Shown in pieces: positions 21,838 through 30,171 of a DNA stretch of 64,000 nucleotides. The notes under the pieces are model-generated. The model was not told the origin of the DNA. It saw only the letters and a program-made list of their open reading frames with translations, and searched no databases. Each line of letters starts with the position of its first letter. Within the stretch, counting starts at the first letter, position 1. This DNA is from Stakelama pacifica. Its GTDB lineage: Bacteria > Pseudomonadota > Alphaproteobacteria > Sphingomonadales > Sphingomonadaceae. The stretch covers positions 62,001 through 126,000 of the forward strand of contig NZ_SNWD01000003.1 in the NCBI RefSeq assembly GCF_004361835.1, written 5' to 3'. The position numbers and the translations under genes are program-made.

Positions 21838-24800
21838 TCATCCCACAAGTCGCGCCAAGACCGATACTGCGCTCGTCGTCGGGACGAAAAGTCGCGTTTG
21901 ATAGCGTATGATCTCGGTGAAACACCCATGTGCCTTGTACCAGTCTAGGCGAGACGCCGACCAACCAGTCAGTTCGAGCCGCTGCGCGCCGTTGACGAGG
22001 CTGCGCTTGAGCGTGAGCGCTTCGCGGCTTTTGATTTGCATCGGCCGCCCGGTCCCGTTCACCGCATCGACGATTTGCTCTGCCGAAAAGGAATGTTCGT
22101 CTTCAAGCCCAAGCGCCTGGCATAGTTCGGGCACGCAATGGAGCGGAACCTCCCGGCCTAACAGCGAGCGTCCGTCTCGCGCCGAAATCCGGCTGACGCG
22201 AACATAGTCGGAAGGGAGTTTGTCCCACACCGGGAGCAACAGGCCGATTGCAAGATGCAGTCGCTCACGCTTGTGATTTGAGGCGGCGTCATCGACCTCC
22301 GCCTGCCAGAGGCGCTGAAATTCGGTTGGATCCACTGTTTCCCAGTTGCTCTCCTCGAGTTGATCGGCAGTGATGTGTCCGTGCTTCAAGGGACGAACTA
22401 GCTCGAAGCGGGCCACACGCATACCTTCGTCGGTGAGCAGACTGCGAGCCGGGACAAGCAACCCGATCCGGCCTGAGCGCGCATTACGCAGAAGTTGCTG
22501 ACGCGCACCTGACAAGCCGTAGAGCTCGTCGAGGCGTTCGAGACGCAAAGGCTTAAGCGCGCGGGCGATCTCGAGTTCGAGGAGATGCGTAGTCGCACCC
22601 GACAGCGCATCGGTGCGCAGTAGCGTGTCGGTCAGCACCTCGTAATGCTCTACCGCAATAGTCTCGACCCCAATGTCGAGCGTGCCGGCCTGGCGTGCTG
22701 CATCGATCCGCGCTTCGACGAGGCCGAGAAACTCGTCAAATATGCCGTTTTGCAAAGCAATCGGCAACGCGAGGATGCGATTGAGCCAGCGCTGAATTGT
22801 TGGCAGGTCATCGACCATCCCGCCGTCGGGCCCTTCGACCCTGAGCCCGCTCAATTCCTCAAACCGAGAAAGCGTAACGGCTTCCAGCTTGCCTGCGAAC
22901 AACAGGCCGAACCAGCGATGAAGCGCCTCCTTGGCGTAGGTGCTCTCAAGATTATCGGCAGGATCGAAGAGGTTCTGCCCACCTGTCTGGCGCTGCCCTC
23001 GGGTCAGTGCCCCCAGACTGTCGAGCCGACGTGCAATGGTCGATATAAACCGACGTTCGCCACGCACGTCGGTGGTCACCGGGCGGAACAGTGGGGCCGA
23101 CGCCTGATTGGTGCGGTTGGTACGGCCAAGGCCCTGAATTGCGGCATCGGCCCGCCAACCCGGCTCAAGCAGGAAGTGGACCCGGCGCATCTGGTTCTTT
23201 GCCGCAAGGTCGGCATGATAACTGCGGCCGGTGCCACCGGCATCGGAGAAAACCAGAATCCGCTTTGTCCCGTCCATAAAATCTCGCGTTTGGGCGACAT
23301 TGGCGCGCGGAGAGCGCGACTGGAGCACCTGGCGTCCATCGCGTCCGACGATCAGGCGGCGGGTACGTCCGGTGACTTCGGCGACCTGATCGACACCGAA
23401 CCGTTCGATGATCGCATCGAGCGCCGTCGCGATCGGCGGCAAGGCACAGAGCTGCTCGATCATGCGGTCGCGCGCGGCAAGCGCCGAACGACAGAGAACA
23501 GGAGCACCATTCTCATCACTCATCGGTTCGGACCGGGCATTGCCATTCTCGTCCGTGAACACCGCCATCAGCCGAACCGGGAAGCTTTTGGTGAGGTAAT
23601 CGACCACGTATTCGCGAGGGGAGAGATCGATTTCGAGTGCTTCGCGTTCCGCATCGGAGAGATCAGCGAGGCGGCGGTTGAGCATGGCTTCGGCGGTCGA
23701 GACGAGTTGCACGACAACCGCGTTGCCGTCCGCAAGTGCCGCGTCGATTGCGGGCAGTAGGCTCGGCAACTTCATCGATAGAAGGAGCTGCGCGAAGAAG
23801 CGCTGCTTGGTGCCTTCAAAAACCGAAAGCGCCGCTGATTTGGCACCTGAATTGAGGGTTTCGCCACTATCAGTGTCGACGATCCGGGTTGCCTCGAGTG
23901 CCTCGCGCAGGTTGCCATGTATGATTGCCCAAGCGTCTGCATACGCGTCATAAACCGCTACCTGGTCGGGGGTCAGGCAATGCTCGAGAATCTCGTACTC
24001 AACTCCGGCGAATGAAAGTGCCCTCGCCGCGTACAGTCCAAGTGACTTCAGATCACGGGCGACCAGTTCCATTGCAGCGATACCGCCATCGCGAATGTCT
24101 GCGACGAAGGCTTCGCGATTGGCAAAAGCCGTCTCGGGACCCCACAGGCCAAGACGGGTGGCATAGGCGAGATTATTGACGTCGGATGCCCCGGTCGCCG
24201 ATGCGTAGAGCACGCGGGCGCGCGGCAGCAGATTCTGGATGCGAACACCGGCAATGCCCTGTTCCGATCCTTTGACCTTACCACGTGAGCCTTCCCCGCC
24301 AGCGGCGTTGGCCATCGCATGGGCTTCGTCAAAGACAATGAGCCCGTCGAAGTCCTCCCCTGCCCATTCGAGAATCTGCTCGAGCCGTGTCGCGTCGCTG
24401 CGGCCCGAGCGTAGTGTCGGATAAGTCACGAAGAGTATGCCTTCGCGCATCCCGATCGGGATACCGAGCTTCCATTGGCCAAGGGACTGGACGTCGATGG
24501 GAAGGCCTCCGAGCGCGGTCCAGTCGCGGCGGGCATCTTCGAGCAAAGCTTCGTTCTTGGAAATCCAGATGTGGCGCCGTTCGCCCCTCACCCACCGGTC
24601 GAGGATGACGGAAGCGACCTGCCGTCCTTTCCCTGCACCAGTTCCGTCACCAAGAAAGTAGCCCATGCGGTAGGCGTGCCCGTCGGGGCTCGCCTTCAAG
24701 GCACAGCCCTTGTCGTCGGGCTCAAACCGTCCCGGCAGATCGCGGGCATGCGCGCTTGCGGCATAGATCAGGGTCTCGGCCTGCGCAGCGGATAGGACGC

Positions 24801-26070
24801 CCCCAGCAATGAGGCTCGACGGAAGCTGAGGCACCACTTCGGGCACGGGTGCGGTTATCGAACCCATCGCAACGGATTCGACCAGGGGGGTCGGATGCGG
24901 GACAGCATCTGCAATTGAGATCCGGCTCGGCCGGTAGGGCAAATAATGCCCAACCTGGCTTTCGATCGGCGCAGGTGCTTCGAGCGGAGTAAAATCAAGC
25001 GGCAGGATCGACGGCGCCGCAGCGGTTGGATGGACCTTAAGTGGAACTGGTTTCGTCCTGTTCGCAACCAGCCGAAGCGGCAATGCTGGCTTGATGCCGA
25101 TGCTGGGCTCGGCGGGCAGGCTTACCCGGTCAGGCAGCATATCGATCAGCAGATGAAGCTCGGCAAAGTTTGCCGGCTGGGCGATGATCGGGCTGGTACC
25201 ATCGTCAGCCTTGTCGAGAACCAAGAGCCGGGTTGCGATAGAGGTGCCCTGCTTGACGAAACCGCGCTCGATCGTCGCGTTGAGGCGCAACGAGACGGGA
25301 CCGGCGATCCCGACAAGAAACTTCGGAAGCTCGAACCATTCGGGCATCACTGCGACCAGGCGGCCACCGGGCAGAAGGCGCTTCCAGGCAGAACGCAAGT
25401 GCCGATCGCCAGTGCGACTATCGTGGCCCCTTTCGATTCCGTGTGAATAGGGCGGGTTCATCAGCACCACGCTCGGACCCACGTCGGGCTTGAGAAGTTC
25501 GTCGATCAGTTCCCCGTCAAATCCCGTGACTGTCGCCTCTGGGAAAACGGCGCCCAGGCATTCGCGGCGCAGCGGCGATATCTCGTTGAGAGCGAGACGC
25601 GCAGCTGCCTTTGCTGCCCATACGCCCAGCATCCCGGTCCCGGCCGACGGTTCGAGAACCAGTTCAGCGGCAGAAATCGCGCATGCCTTTGCAGCCATCC
25701 AGGCCAGACGGGGCGGCGTCGCGAATTGTTGCCACTCGATCTGCTCGTCGCTCCGGTTGGACTGGGTCGGGACCAGACCTTCAAGGCGCGTGAAAGCCTC
25801 ATCGGCAAAGCTGGGTGACATTGCAGGTGAGAATTCGGTCGCCTGCGCCAGAAACAACACCTGCGCCAATTCAAGTGCCGCATGGGCATCGCGTACGGAC
25901 CAGCGTCCTTCGGCGTCGCTACCGCCGAAGTGATCGGCCATTGTTGCATTCACAGTGAGCCGTGAAATTGCTTGATCTGCAACGAGCCGCGCGGCCAGCG
26001 CCCTCGCCGCTGCCAGCACTGGCGGCTCGGCGGGATCGGAGAATGCGAAAGCGGTATTTGCGTGTGACAT
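21838..26070 (-). CDS. strawberry-notch-type protein: methyltransferase and helicase fusion
   Basis: A 1410-residue protein. The N-terminal part is a class I SAM-dependent methyltransferase with motif I 'LEPSAGTGMLG' (139-149) and catalytic NPPY (205-208), as in DNA adenine methylases. The C-terminal part is an SF2 helicase of the strawberry-notch family with Walker A 'GDGTGAGKG' (474-482), DEAH (581-584) and 'VFSDAGGTGRSYHADL' plus 'GLGRTNR' late motifs. Such fusions are frequent in alphaproteobacterial ICEs and plasmids. AGGAGG precedes the ATG. It probably modifies and remodels DNA, but no substrate is known. It shares its strand with the primase-like gene upstream. Confidence 0.88.
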   Translation of the reverse strand: MSHANTAFAFSDPAEPPVLAAARALAARLVADQAISRLTVNATMADHFGGSDAEGRWSVRDAHAALELAQVLFLAQATEFSPAMSPSFADEAFTRLEGLVPTQSNRSDEQIEWQQFATPPRLAWMAAKACAISAAELVLEPSAGTGMLGVWAAKAAARLALNEISPLRRECLGAVFPEATVTGFDGELIDELLKPDVGPSVVLMNPPYSHGIERGHDSRTGDRHLRSAWKRLLPGGRLVAVMPEWFELPKFLVGIAGPVSLRLNATIERGFVKQGTSIATRLLVLDKADDGTSPIIAQPANFAELHLLIDMLPDRVSLPAEPSIGIKPALPLRLVANRTKPVPLKVHPTAAAPSILPLDFTPLEAPAPIESQVGHYLPYRPSRISIADAVPHPTPLVESVAMGSITAPVPEVVPQLPSSLIAGGVLSAAQAETLIYAASAHARDLPGRFEPDDKGCALKASPDGHAYRMGYFLGDGTGAGKGRQVASVILDRWVRGERRHIWISKNEALLEDARRDWTALGGLPIDVQSLGQWKLGIPIGMREGILFVTYPTLRSGRSDATRLEQILEWAGEDFDGLIVFDEAHAMANAAGGEGSRGKVKGSEQGIAGVRIQNLLPRARVLYASATGASDVNNLAYATRLGLWGPETAFANREAFVADIRDGGIAAMELVARDLKSLGLYAARALSFAGVEYEILEHCLTPDQVAVYDAYADAWAIIHGNLREALEATRIVDTDSGETLNSGAKSAALSVFEGTKQRFFAQLLLSMKLPSLLPAIDAALADGNAVVVQLVSTAEAMLNRRLADLSDAEREALEIDLSPREYVVDYLTKSFPVRLMAVFTDENGNARSEPMSDENGAPVLCRSALAARDRMIEQLCALPPIATALDAIIERFGVDQVAEVTGRTRRLIVGRDGRQVLQSRSPRANVAQTRDFMDGTKRILVFSDAGGTGRSYHADLAAKNQMRRVHFLLEPGWRADAAIQGLGRTNRTNQASAPLFRPVTTDVRGERRFISTIARRLDSLGALTRGQRQTGGQNLFDPADNLESTYAKEALHRWFGLLFAGKLEAVTLSRFEELSGLRVEGPDGGMVDDLPTIQRWLNRILALPIALQNGIFDEFLGLVEARIDAARQAGTLDIGVETIAVEHYEVLTDTLLRTDALSGATTHLLELEIARALKPLRLERLDELYGLSGARQQLLRNARSGRIGLLVPARSLLTDEGMRVARFELVRPLKHGHITADQLEESNWETVDPTEFQRLWQAEVDDAASNHKRERLHLAIGLLLPVWDKLPSDYVRVSRISARDGRSLLGREVPLHCVPELCQALGLEDEHSFSAEQIVDAVNGTGRPMQIKSREALTLKRSLVNGAQRLELTGWSASRLDWYKAHGCFTEIIRYQTRLFVPTTSAVSVLARLVG

Positions 26071-26173
26071 GAGAGACCTCCTGAAGAGGCCCTGGGTTTG
26101 TCCGGGTGTCCGTTCGGATGGATCCGCCCGGGGGCCTCACAAGGCCCCAAGCCCGCTTTCCTCTCACCGACAT

Positions 26174-27082
26174 TCAGACCGCAGCTCGGACTGAGCGCAT
26201 GAGCACATCATTCCAGTCGTCGCCGGTTAGCTCCGGACGCCTGGTGACAATCAGACGCCCTTCGCAAGCGTAGGCCTCTCGCGCACGCTCTTCAGCAAGG
26301 TGCCCGCCCGCATCATTGTCGACAAAGAGATACAGCTGGTGCACCGATTCCGGGATTGTGGCCAAACCGAAGCGTTCGTTTCCTAGCGTCGCCCAGCACG
26401 GAACCTTGAACATTTGCATCGCTGAGAGGGCCGTTTCGTTTCCCTCTGCGAGGCCAAGGCGTCCGCCATTCGGGTACGCGAAACGCACCGCCCCAGAACC
26501 GGGGCTGCCTAACGCACGCCTGGGCTGATCGAAAGAAGCCAAGCTGGTTTTGTCGAGGTCAAGGAAGGAGCGGTGCAGCGCCAGAATTCCGGCATCATTG
26601 CGCACGGCTGCCACCATCGCGGGTAGAAACCGGACAGCACCCTTTGGCCCCAGCGGCATATGCGGGTGGAAACGCAGCTCCGGCGAAGAAATCGTGATGC
26701 CTCTGGACACGAGGTACTTCTCGGCGGGGCTGCCAGCGATGGTCGACGCCTCACGCCAGAGCCTCAGCGCATTGCGATTGGCGACTTCCTCGCGCGGTTC
26801 GGCCACGATCGGACCACTCGTGCCATCGAACAGATCCGCAATTCTTATTCCGAGCCCGGCCATGGCTTCTATCACCGCCTCGTTCGTGCAGCCGGCAAAG
26901 CAATGAACAAGAATTGCGCGCTTTCCGAGTGTGATACTTAGCGAAGGAGTGCGGTCGTCGTGGGCCGGACAGCAGCACATTCCGCGCGAACGCGACCAGG
27001 CACCGCCCAGCTGCTCGACTATCTTGCGCGCGCGGGTTTCCAGTTGCAGACCTTGGAATTGGGATGATCGGTGTTGGTGCAT
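26174..27082 (-). CDS. Toprim and zinc-finger protein, primase-like (DUF7146-like)
   Basis: A 302-residue protein with a CHC2-like zinc finger ('[13 protein letters not shown]' at 36-48, 'HCFAGC' at 60-65) and a Toprim domain with Glu213 ('[11 protein letters not shown]') and '[10 protein letters not shown]' (Asp255, Asp257). These are the features of plasmid and phage primases that prime the complementary strand in the recipient. GGAG lies 8 bp before the ATG at 27082. It is upstream of the methyltransferase-helicase gene on the same strand (103-bp gap), and the two probably act in replication of the transferred DNA. Confidence 0.85.
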   Translation of the reverse strand: MHQHRSSQFQGLQLETRARKIVEQLGGAWSRSRGMCCCPAHDDRTPSLSITLGKRAILVHCFAGCTNEAVIEAMAGLGIRIADLFDGTSGPIVAEPREEVANRNALRLWREASTIAGSPAEKYLVSRGITISSPELRFHPHMPLGPKGAVRFLPAMVAAVRNDAGILALHRSFLDLDKTSLASFDQPRRALGSPGSGAVRFAYPNGGRLGLAEGNETALSAMQMFKVPCWATLGNERFGLATIPESVHQLYLFVDNDAGGHLAEERAREAYACEGRLIVTRRPELTGDDWNDVLMRSVRAAV

Positions 27083-27208
27083 GGGGGCATCTCCATCGTA
27101 ACGTGCCTCCACCCGCGCAGCCTCCGCTCTGCGTCGCTGACGTTTCATTTTCCTACATCATATGTTCTATATATGTTCTTTCCCGATTCGAGACCAAAGG
27201 ATTTGGGA

Positions 27209-27868
27209 ATGAGACTGAAATGGGCAGTAGTTGCAGGGGCAACGACAGGATTTGGGTCCGTCCTCCCCGCTCACGCGCAGGAGATGGAGCCCCCTCAGAT
27301 GACCGTTGCCTCGGAGTTGACGACCGATGGCTTCCGCGTTGCAGAAGGGACTGATGGCTTCCTTCTCGTCGAACATGGCATTTGGAGAAAGCCTCCAACG
27401 GCCTCGTCCGAGCCGCTGGCTACCGATGCGGGTCGAACCTATCTGCCCTATCGATATCCAAAGCCCCAAGGCAGCGCGCCATCGGGCTTCCGTCGGGCAA
27501 GCTACCTTCCTCATGTTTACGCTGCTGAGGCTCAATACTCGCTACCAAGCGGCCTTCTCGACGCTCTTGTATGGACGGAATCACGATATAATCCGATGGC
27601 CATCAGCAAGGCCGGGGCCGCAGGCTTGGGGCAATTGATGCCAAGAACAGCGCGGGACCTTGGCGTTTCAAATCGCTTCGATCCCAAGGCGAACATCTTG
27701 GGTGCGGCCCGATACCTACGCCAGATGCTGGACAAGTTCGGGGTGGTTCATCTGGCCCTCGCCGCATACAACGCAGGTCCAGGTGCCGTCGAGCGCGCAG
27801 GCGGTATTCCTCGCAATGGCGAGACACCGGCCTATGTGCGTGAAGTGCTGCGCCATTGGCGTTTTTGA
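27209..27868 (+). CDS. periplasmic lytic transglycosylase (VirB1/TrbN-like)
   Basis: A 219-residue protein with an N-terminal signal sequence ([23 protein letters not shown], cleavage after AHA) and a C-terminal SLT domain: the catalytic glutamate in '[12 protein letters not shown]', '[10 protein letters not shown]' and '[17 protein letters not shown]'. These enzymes open peptidoglycan for transfer channels. Its start at 27209 has AAAGGA upstream. It is divergent from the primase-like gene across 126 bp and is followed by a small gene after 12 bp. Its placement far from the relaxase operon suggests a separate transfer transcript. Confidence 0.88.
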   Translation: MRLKWAVVAGATTGFGSVLPAHAQEMEPPQMTVASELTTDGFRVAEGTDGFLLVEHGIWRKPPTASSEPLATDAGRTYLPYRYPKPQGSAPSGFRRASYLPHVYAAEAQYSLPSGLLDALVWTESRYNPMAISKAGAAGLGQLMPRTARDLGVSNRFDPKANILGAARYLRQMLDKFGVVHLALAAYNAGPGAVERAGGIPRNGETPAYVREVLRHWRF

Positions 27869-27880
27869 ACGGGGGGTGTT

Positions 27881-28078
27881 GTGAGCGCGGATCGAAGACG
27901 CGTCTCGGGAGCTTTGAGCCGTGGTAGACGCGGGTTGTTCCTGACCACGACAGACGACGTCGTCTGGATCATCGAGAGCGAAGAACCCGAATGCGAATTC
28001 GTCGGATCAGCGGTGATTGTCGAGGGGGTTGTCGCAGGTCGAGATCGTTTGCGCGCAGACTGGATTGGACCGGTCTGA
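27881..28078 (+). CDS. DUF5818-like small protein
   Basis: A 65-residue protein starting with GTG at 27881, with 'VSGALSRGRRGLFLTTTDDVVWIIE', 'VGSAVIVEGVVAGRDRL' and 'DWIG' segments. It aligns by eye with the protein at 2654-2962 (G-L--G--GL-L, VW, G--V-V-G--AG, D-I), so the ICE carries two members of this family at opposite ends of the visible part. It lacks the membrane helix of the other copy. GGGGGG precedes the start. Function unknown. Confidence 0.65.
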   Translation: MSADRRRVSGALSRGRRGLFLTTTDDVVWIIESEEPECEFVGSAVIVEGVVAGRDRLRADWIGPV

Positions 28079-28093
28079 TCGACGCCATAGTTA

Positions 28094-29347
28094 TCAGGCT
28101 GCGCGCTTCCCTGCCTTCTTGATGTCGATGACCTTCCCGCCGCTCAGATAGTCAGCCCAGTCCTGCATCATCCGGCGCCGAGGAGCCAGGTATTCAGCGG
28201 CATTGTAAGCTCCACGCACGTCGTTTTTCTCCGAATGCGCGAGCTGTAGTTCGACCCAATCCTCATGGTATTTCCTGATCCACATGGGCGGCTTGCCGAA
28301 CTCGACCAACTGCTCATTGGCCCAGGTGCTCGCCAAGCCCCGGAAGCCGTGTACGGTTTGGCGACTGTGGTATCCGAGGCGATAGAGCGCGTAGATCATT
28401 GTGTTCTCTGAAAGCGGCTTGTTTGGGCCATTACCCGGGAAGAGAAACTCGCCAGGCGCTGCTGCTATCATAGATTTCGCGATGTGCGTTGCCTGCTGCG
28501 AGAGGGGCACCAAATGCTCTCGTCCCATCTTCATTCGCTCGGCCGGTATGCGCCAGACAGGTGATTTGCCGCCGAGGTCTTCGAACTCGGATTTGGCGGC
28601 GAAGCGGAGCTCCTTCGTTCGAACCCAAGTCAGGAGCGCAAAGAGAACTGCGTCACGGGTGATTGAGGACCGCCGTTCGCCCTCTTCCTGGTAGGCATGC
28701 AGCTTCTCGATGAATGCGGGCAATTCGCTGAGCGGCAGACGGCTCATATGCTTCACTCGTGGTCGCGGCTTTAGCGCCCCACGCAGATGTGTCGTCGGAT
28801 CATTCGAGGCCAGGCCACACGCGATTGCGAACTGGAAGACTTGCCCCACCCCTTGCTTCGCACGCCGGCTGATATCGAGCGCGCCTCTTGCTTCGATTTT
28901 GCGTATCATTGCCAGGACGTCGGGCGCCGTGATTTCATGAACGAGTTTCTCGCCGATGGCTGGAAACACGTCCCTTTCCATGCGCGACCAGACGCGTTCG
29001 GCGTGCGCGGCATTCAACGCGCTCTTTCGATTTTCATGCCAGCGCTTTGCGACATCAAAGAAAGTGGCACCCTCCTGCGAGATCACTTCCCCCTTGGATT
29101 TCATTGGATCCTTGCCCTCGGCTAGCAACGCCTTTGCGGCTGTGCGCTTGGCACGCGCTGCAGCTATCCCGAGGTCTGGGTAAGCGCCGAACGAGAGCAA
29201 CTTCTCCTTGCCTGCGAAGCGGTACTTCATCCGCCACAACTTTGATCCGTTCGGCTGGACGAACAGGAATAGGCCCTCCCCGTCGGCCAGCTTGTAGGCG
29301 CGATCACTTGGCTTGGAATTTCGGGCCTGAGTCTCCGTGAGAGGCAT
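28094..29347 (-). CDS. P4-type tyrosine integrase
   Basis: A 417-residue protein with the N-terminal DUF4102 arm-binding domain ('LTETQARNSKPSDRAYKLAD', 'LRY-like WRMKYRFAGKEKLLSFGAYPDLGIAAAR') and a C-terminal catalytic domain: Arg in 'LTWVRTKELRFA', the H-x-x-R pair in 'VHGFRGLAST' and Tyr in 'VRGAYNAAEY'. It integrates and excises the element at the tRNA-Met gene 179 bp away. Start 29347 matches the family N-terminus and has AAGGAG 12 bp upstream; the longer frame to 29521 includes the attachment region. Its leader folds as described at 29347-29402. Confidence 0.92.
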   Translation of the reverse strand: MPLTETQARNSKPSDRAYKLADGEGLFLFVQPNGSKLWRMKYRFAGKEKLLSFGAYPDLGIAAARAKRTAAKALLAEGKDPMKSKGEVISQEGATFFDVAKRWHENRKSALNAAHAERVWSRMERDVFPAIGEKLVHEITAPDVLAMIRKIEARGALDISRRAKQGVGQVFQFAIACGLASNDPTTHLRGALKPRPRVKHMSRLPLSELPAFIEKLHAYQEEGERRSSITRDAVLFALLTWVRTKELRFAAKSEFEDLGGKSPVWRIPAERMKMGREHLVPLSQQATHIAKSMIAAAPGEFLFPGNGPNKPLSENTMIYALYRLGYHSRQTVHGFRGLASTWANEQLVEFGKPPMWIRKYHEDWVELQLAHSEKNDVRGAYNAAEYLAPRRRMMQDWADYLSGGKVIDIKKAGKRAA

Positions 29348-29402
29348 TGGGGGTATCGCTCCTTTCCGATACTCCGCGAAAATACCCCCAAAATACCCCC
29401 AC
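29347..29402 (-). promoter_or_regulatory. integrase leader with alternative hairpins and tandem repeats
   Basis: On the minus strand the leader reads GGGGGTATTTT twice in tandem (29382-29402), then GTATCG-GAAAGGAG-CGATAC (29353-29372), a perfect 6-bp stem with the ribosome-binding site in its loop, then ATACCCCC directly before ATG. The last element can also pair over 8 bp with either GGGGGTAT repeat. The repeats could instead be integrase or excisionase arm sites. Confidence 0.55.
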
Positions 29403-29525
29403 ACCAAATCTGGCTGCATGTGGAAGACCATGGGCGCATGCGGACGCGAATCACCCGCAAACCTCTGCTTTTTTTTCGATTTTTGGAAAAATGCGGAAGC
29501 TAGTGGAAGCTTCCGGATCAAGGAA

Positions 29526-29602
29526 TGGTAGCGGAGGAGGGACTTGAACCCCCGACACCCGGATTATGATTCCGGTGCTCTAACCAGCTGAGCTACTCCG
29601 CC
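29526..29602 (-). tRNA. tRNA-Met (anticodon CAT)
   Basis: A full cloverleaf: acceptor GGCGGAG/CTCCGCT (with one G-U pair), D arm 'GCTCAGCTGGTTAGAGC', anticodon stem CCGGA/TCCGG with loop ATCATAA (CAT), T arm 'GGGGGTTCAAGTCCC' and an encoded CCA. The ICE integrase gene lies just beyond the 3' end, so the 3' part of this gene is the likely attachment site. An Ile-CAT (lysidine) tRNA cannot be fully excluded, but the elongator Met call is more likely. Confidence 0.93.
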
Positions 29603-29661
29603 CCGTTCGGGCTTCGCATCGTCGCGAAGAGCGGGCCACATAGATCGCCCTTCGCGATCGG

Positions 29662-30171
29662 TCAAGCGAACATGTGACGCGAAATCGCTTCCCATGGCCC
29701 GCCGCGATAATAAAAGCTCGCAAGCCCCGCGATCGGCACAGTGCAAGAGTGAAATTCCGCCTCCAGACGCTGTTTCAACGCGACGGCGTCCTTGCGCGCT
29801 ACCTTGTTCTGCACCGTCACATGCGGCCGCCAGCCGCCCGCATCCTGCGGGGTCAGCATCGGCGCGAACGCCTCGCCAAGCGATTCGCGGATCGCCTCCA
29901 GCTCGCCCGATTCGATGCGATAGGCGGTCCCGCCGCCCAGATCGATCAGTCCGGCGATTCGGGCCTGTGGTGGGGGGATGCCGCGCGTCGCCGCCGCCAG
30001 ACGCTGCTTGAGTTCCGGAAGCAGCGTCGGCGGCAAATGGTGAAACATCGTCAGATGCGCGTCGAGATGGTTGCGCTCGGGCGGGAAGAACGCCTTTCGC
30101 TGCTTGTCGAACCAGGCATGATCCTCGTCGGCAAACAATGCCGTTACGATGATCGGCGCCGGCTCGCTCAA
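29662..30171 (-). CDS. thpR: 2'-5' RNA ligase / cyclic phosphodiesterase family protein
   Basis: A 169-residue protein with the two HxT motifs of the 2H phosphoesterase fold: '[11 protein letters not shown]' and '[12 protein letters not shown]'. The family (ThpR/LigT) hydrolyses 2',3'-cyclic phosphates on RNA. No suitable ATG fits; a TTG at 30169-30171 overlaps the kup stop (TTGA) and gives the N-terminus [16 protein letters not shown], normal for the family, so coupled translation from TTG is proposed. Confidence 0.85.
   Translation of the reverse strand: MSEPAPIIVTALFADEDHAWFDKQRKAFFPPERNHLDAHLTMFHHLPPTLLPELKQRLAAATRGIPPPQARIAGLIDLGGGTAYRIESGELEAIRESLGEAFAPMLTPQDAGGWRPHVTVQNKVARKDAVALKQRLEAEFHSCTVPIAGLASFYYRGGPWEAISRHMFA

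Larger units (their letters stand above)
1..29526. mobile_element. integrative and conjugative element (right part), inserted at tRNA-Met
   Basis: The segment carries a tyrosine integrase next to a tRNA 3' end, a MobF relaxase, a TraD-type coupling protein, a LexA-like repressor, ssb, ardC, a ParB-like protein and a lytic transglycosylase. Right of the tRNA the genes are chromosomal housekeeping genes. The right boundary is inferred at the tRNA 3' end (29526). The left boundary and the mating-pore (type IV secretion) genes are outside the window, so a copy of the tRNA 3' end should occur to the left. Cargo includes BREX, the TcmP/DUF5131 pair and a RES-Xre module. Confidence 0.88.

Noticed and set aside
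29382..29402. tandem GGGGGTATTTT as the start of a CRISPR or iteron array
   Set aside because: Only two adjacent copies exist, with no spacer structure; better explained as integrase leader or Int/Xis sites.
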